The position numbers were made by a program, and so were the translations under genes. Below, in pieces: positions 6,795 through 9,477 of a stretch of 9,477 bases of DNA (position 1 is its first letter; every line of letters starts with the position of its first letter). Under the pieces are notes generated by a model. That model did not search any database and was not told the DNA's origin. It saw only the letters and a list, made by a program, of their open reading frames with translations. Source of the stretch: Clostridia bacterium. GTDB taxonomy: Bacteria > Bacillota > Clostridia > Christensenellales > CAG-138. The stretch lies in the NCBI GenBank assembly GCA_030530185.1, contig JAUMVL010000062.1, forward strand, positions 1 through 9,477, given 5' to 3'.

Positions 6795-8737
6795 AGCAAT
6801 ATCAGGGATTGTTGATTTTTGTCGGCGTTTTTACGGTCGTTGCGGCGGCGGCGTTTATTCCGTTTCATCTCTACTGGTTTGCGCTCGCGGCATTGATCGC
6901 GGGGATTCTGCTGTTCGCCGTGCTGTTTTTGTGGCTGACGATGATTTCAACCAAGCAGCAGGAGAAGATGGATCGCGTGTTTCGGGAAAACGATTCGGCG
7001 GTTGCGCTGCTGGTCAACGAGGTGACGATTCCGGCGCTGCTGTTCGATCCCGAGACCGGACGGATCGCATGGCGCAATCCGGCGTTTGCGCAGTTGTATG
7101 ACGGCAAGTACATCACCGACGTGCTCGAATCCTACAATCCGAGCCGTCCGGCAAATTCATTGCAGCAGGAGCTCGGCACCAACACCTATCAGGTGATGAA
7201 CCTTGTTGTGCCGCGCAGGCACGAAAAGCAGCTGGTTTTGCAATATTGGCTCGACCGCACCGAGGCGGCGCACTATCAACGCCTGTACACCGAGCAGCGC
7301 CCGTACACGGTGCTCGTCTATGTGGACAACTATGAGGAGATCACGCGCGATGCGCAAATTCGCTCGACTTCGGTGCTTGCCGAGGTGGAACGGCTCGTTT
7401 CGGAACTGAGCAAGCGGCTCGGCGGCATCTATCGCCGGTATGAAAACGGCCGCTTCCTGCTGATTCTTGAGGCCAAGCAGGTGGAGCAGCTCGAACAGGA
7501 AAAGTTCGCGTTGATCGAGGAAGCGCATCGGATCGATACTGGCAGCGGCAAGGTCGTTTCCCTTTCGGTTGCGGTCGGGATCGCGCAGCGCATTTTCCAG
7601 TCCGAGCTCGATGCGCGTCAGGCGATGGAATTGGCGCTCGGTCGCGGCGGCGATCAGGCCGTGATCAAGGACGGCGCCGATTACCGATTCTACGGCGGAC
7701 GGCGTCAGCAGGACGCGCGGCAGTCGCGCGTGAAGGCGCGCCTGTTCTCAAAGGCGCTGATGCAGTTGTTTGAAAACTCCGGCGATGTGTTCATCATGGG
7801 CCATAAGAACCCCGATATGGACGCGTTCGGATCGGCGCTCGGCGTCATGACCTGCGCCAACCATGTCGGTCGCCATGCATACATCATCATTGACGGGTCC
7901 AACCCGATGATCGAGGATGCGCTGAACCGGATGCAGCAGGACGGTTCCGCGGCGGGATTGATTATCACACCGGATGAGGCTGTCGAAATGATGCAGTCGA
8001 ATTCGGTGCTGGTGGTTGTCGATACGCAGCGTGCTTCAAACACGGTTGCGCCACAGCTGCTTGAACGGGGCGAGCGCATCGTGGTCATCGACCATCATCG
8101 CCGCAATGCGGATTACATCGACAACGCGACGCGGCATTATCTCGAATCGCGCTCGTCGTCGGCGAGCGAGATGGTCACCGAGGTCATGCAATACTTTGCG
8201 GACAACGTCAAACCGTCGTCGTTTACCTGCTCTGCGCTGCTTGCGGGCATCACGAGCGATACGAAGCAGTTTGCGTTCAACGTCGGTTCGCGCACGTTTG
8301 AGGCAGCGGGGTATCTCCGGCGCAACGGTGCGGACCTCAGCTCGGTCAAGTCGATGTTCCAAAACGATTATGACAGCTTTGTGCATTGCGCCGACGTGAT
8401 CGCGCATGCAACGATCCGCAAGAGCGGTATTGCGGTTGCGCATTGCGACAAGTCCGTGCCCGACAGCCGGCTGATTTCGGCGCAGGCAGCGGATGAGCTG
8501 CTGGGCATTCGCGGCATTCGCGCGGCGTTCGTGCTTGGTGAGACGGAGGATCTGGTCTCCATTTCGGGCCGCAGCTTCGGCGAGGTCAATGTGCAGATGA
8601 TTCTCGAAAAGCTCGGCGGAGGCGGACATCTCACGATGGCCGGCGCACAGATTCCGGGCGTGACCTGGCAAGAGGCAATGGAGCGGCTGATTCCGCTGAT
8701 CGAGCAGTATGAGCAGGAGAGCTCGGATCTGGTATAA
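6791..8737 (+). CDS. gdpP: GdpP-type cyclic-di-AMP phosphodiesterase (DHH/DHHA1)
   Basis: Membrane-anchored enzyme of 648 residues that hydrolyses cyclic-di-AMP to pApA, lowering a messenger tied to potassium balance and cell-wall stress. Seen in order: two transmembrane helices (about 7-24 and 28-52); a PAS-like region (about 65-165); a degenerate GGDEF domain, where RYENGRF (216-222) replaces RYGGDEF, so cyclase activity is not expected; the DHH domain with HKNPDMD (H338, D342, D344), DTQ (D411), DHHRR (434-438) and GITSD (D490); and the DHHA1 domain with GGGGH (609-613). All metal-binding and substrate motifs of the family appear intact. ATG 6791 is chosen because GGGAGGAG lies just before it and the protein then begins MKQYQGLLIFVGVF; the frame stays open upstream to 6482, but that part overlaps yybS in another frame. 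It overlaps yybS by four bases (ATGA). rplI follows 66 bases after its stop. Confidence 0.96.
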   Translation: MKQYQGLLIFVGVFTVVAAAAFIPFHLYWFALAALIAGILLFAVLFLWLTMISTKQQEKMDRVFRENDSAVALLVNEVTIPALLFDPETGRIAWRNPAFAQLYDGKYITDVLESYNPSRPANSLQQELGTNTYQVMNLVVPRRHEKQLVLQYWLDRTEAAHYQRLYTEQRPYTVLVYVDNYEEITRDAQIRSTSVLAEVERLVSELSKRLGGIYRRYENGRFLLILEAKQVEQLEQEKFALIEEAHRIDTGSGKVVSLSVAVGIAQRIFQSELDARQAMELALGRGGDQAVIKDGADYRFYGGRRQQDARQSRVKARLFSKALMQLFENSGDVFIMGHKNPDMDAFGSALGVMTCANHVGRHAYIIIDGSNPMIEDALNRMQQDGSAAGLIITPDEAVEMMQSNSVLVVVDTQRASNTVAPQLLERGERIVVIDHHRRNADYIDNATRHYLESRSSSASEMVTEVMQYFADNVKPSSFTCSALLAGITSDTKQFAFNVGSRTFEAAGYLRRNGADLSSVKSMFQNDYDSFVHCADVIAHATIRKSGIAVAHCDKSVPDSRLISAQAADELLGIRGIRAAFVLGETEDLVSISGRSFGEVNVQMILEKLGGGGHLTMAGAQIPGVTWQEAMERLIPLIEQYEQESSDLV

Positions 8738-8753
8738 AATGCAGGAGTGAACC

Positions 8754-8767
8754 GGGCGCATGCGCCC
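8754..8767. repeat. 14-base perfect palindrome in the gdpP-rplI gap
   Basis: GGGCGCATGCGCCC is its own reverse complement. It sits in the 66-base gap between gdpP and rplI and could form a short hairpin in the transcript. No T-run follows, so it is not an intrinsic terminator. Its centre holds an ATG (8760-8762) that opens a 15-codon frame ending on the rplI start codon. Confidence 0.55.
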
Positions 8768-8803
8768 ATTCAGAAAGCGACAGACGAAAGGATGGACAAG
8801 GAT

Positions 8804-9244
8804 ATGAAAGTTTTATTGGGGCAGGATGTCAAAGGAACGGGCAAAAAGGGCGAGATCGTTGAGGTTTCCGACGGATACGCCAGAAACTTTCTGTTCCCGC
8901 GCAAGATGGCAACGCCGGCGGATTCCGCGGCGGTGAATGCGGCAAACATCCAAAAGAGCGCGGCACAGCACCGCAAGTTTACGGCGGGTGTCAAGGCGCG
9001 GGAGAATGCCTCACAGCTGGAGGGCAAGCGCGTGACGATTCATGCCAAGGTCGGCGAAAACGGCAAGCTGTTCGGTGCGATTACCGGAAAAGAAGTCGCT
9101 GCGGCACTGAAGGAACAGCAGGGTATCGATCTCGATAAGAAAAAGATTTCGATCGATCCGATCAAGACGACCGGAGAATACCTTGCAAAGGCGAGCCTGT
9201 TTGAGAACGTCTCCGCCACGTTTACGGTCATTGTTGCGGAATAA
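8804..9244 (+). CDS. rplI: Large-subunit ribosomal protein L9 (bL9)
   Basis: Structural protein of the 50S subunit that binds 23S rRNA near the base of the L1 stalk. It has 146 residues, close to the usual 148-150. The N-terminal domain carries the family signature (MKVLLGQDVKGTGKKGE, then VSDGYARNFLFPRKMATPA at about 21-39), followed by an alanine- and charge-rich connecting helix (about 40-75) and a C-terminal domain with NGKLFGAITGKEV (86-98) and the ending FTVIVAE. ATG 8804 is chosen because the protein then starts exactly as L9 does. An in-frame ATG at 8792 would add MDKD and a GTG at 8747 would add 19 residues unlike the family. The Shine-Dalgarno match is weak: AAAGGA at 8787-8792 is 11 bases away and AAGGA at 8798-8802 is too close. 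It is joined to dnaB by a one-base overlap. Confidence 0.97.
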   Translation: MKVLLGQDVKGTGKKGEIVEVSDGYARNFLFPRKMATPADSAAVNAANIQKSAAQHRKFTAGVKARENASQLEGKRVTIHAKVGENGKLFGAITGKEVAAALKEQQGIDLDKKKISIDPIKTTGEYLAKASLFENVSATFTVIVAE

Positions 9245-9477
9245 TGGAACAGCAGCCGCAAACCCCACAACAGGCGATTGAGAAGGCGCTGCCGAATTCG
9301 CTTGAAGCGGAACGTTCAGTACTCGGCGCGATGCTGCTTGATACCGAGGCGCTGGATGCCATGCTCGAGCAGCTGCATCCCGAGGATTTCTACCTTTCCG
9401 CCCATAACTACATCTTTGCCGCGATGCGCGATACGCGTATGGCGGGCGAAGCCGTGGACCTGATTACGCTGAACAAC
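9244..9477 (+). CDS. dnaB: Replicative DNA helicase DnaB, N-terminal part, partial
   Basis: The first 78 codons of a gene that runs past the window end. The protein starts MEQQPQTPQQAIEKALPNSL and continues EAERSVLGAMLLD, the conserved opening of the DnaB N-terminal (primase-binding, hexamer-forming) domain, then LHPEDFYLSAHNYIFAAM and VDLITL, also typical. The ATPase domain is beyond the window. The ATG shares its A with the last base of the rplI stop (TAATG), and there is no clear Shine-Dalgarno site, so translation probably restarts from ribosomes finishing rplI. In Bacillus subtilis the same gene after rplI is called dnaC. The rplI-dnaB pairing supports the identification. Confidence 0.95.
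   Translation, partial: MEQQPQTPQQAIEKALPNSLEAERSVLGAMLLDTEALDAMLEQLHPEDFYLSAHNYIFAAMRDTRMAGEAVDLITLNN

Noticed and set aside
8710..8740. TATAAA at 8733-8738 as an internal promoter for rplI
   Set aside because: The best -35 at 17-base spacing (TGAGCA) matches only three of six positions, and the box includes the gdpP stop codon.
1..9477. A previously undescribed system
   Set aside because: Every gene belongs to a well-known housekeeping or conserved family, and no foreign-composition island, repeat array or unusual fusion was seen. Only the non-coding regions listed in the findings remain partly unexplained.

Overview
The window is a GC-rich stretch of bacterial chromosome made of housekeeping genes, all on the + strand. 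A threonine T-box leader, the yybS-gdpP-rplI-dnaB gene order, and strong Shine-Dalgarno sites with TTGACA/TATAAT-type promoters point to a Firmicute, most likely a GC-rich member of the Clostridia. Genus and species cannot be told from this sequence. I found no mobile element, CRISPR array, tRNA, rRNA or defence genes.

Layout. (1) 1-107 is the last 34 codons of a primary sigma factor (rpoD/sigA). (2) 144-3260 is ileS, encoding a long (about 1038 aa) isoleucyl-tRNA synthetase. It starts 36 bases after the sigma gene, with no visible promoter, terminator or T-box between them. (3) 3267-3701 is a regulatory region: an inverted repeat overlapping the -35 box, a strong promoter, a full threonine T-box riboswitch (specifier ACC, T-box sequence, terminator), then about 190 bases of leader with further inverted repeats. 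(4) 3702-5627 is thrS, followed by a strong intrinsic terminator. (5) From a promoter at 5700-5728 runs a compact operon: a YybS-like (DUF2232) membrane protein, gdpP (membrane-bound cyclic-di-AMP phosphodiesterase), rplI (ribosomal protein L9) and the start of dnaB (replicative helicase), which runs off the window. The genes overlap or nearly abut (ATGA between yybS and gdpP, TAATG between rplI and dnaB).

How the genes work together. Both synthetases charge tRNAs for translation. thrS appears to be controlled by transcription attenuation that senses uncharged tRNA-Thr, while ileS appears tied to sigma-factor transcription. The downstream operon joins a second-messenger hydrolase with a ribosomal protein and a replication helicase, as in Bacillus subtilis (yybS-yybT/gdpP-rplI-dnaC), although here thrS rather than ssb/rpsR lies immediately upstream.

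Nothing here looks like an undescribed system. The points most worth a second look are the structured leader between the T-box terminator and thrS, the inverted repeat built around the thrS -35 box, the rpoD-ileS junction without a T-box, and a small reading frame that overlaps the rplI start.
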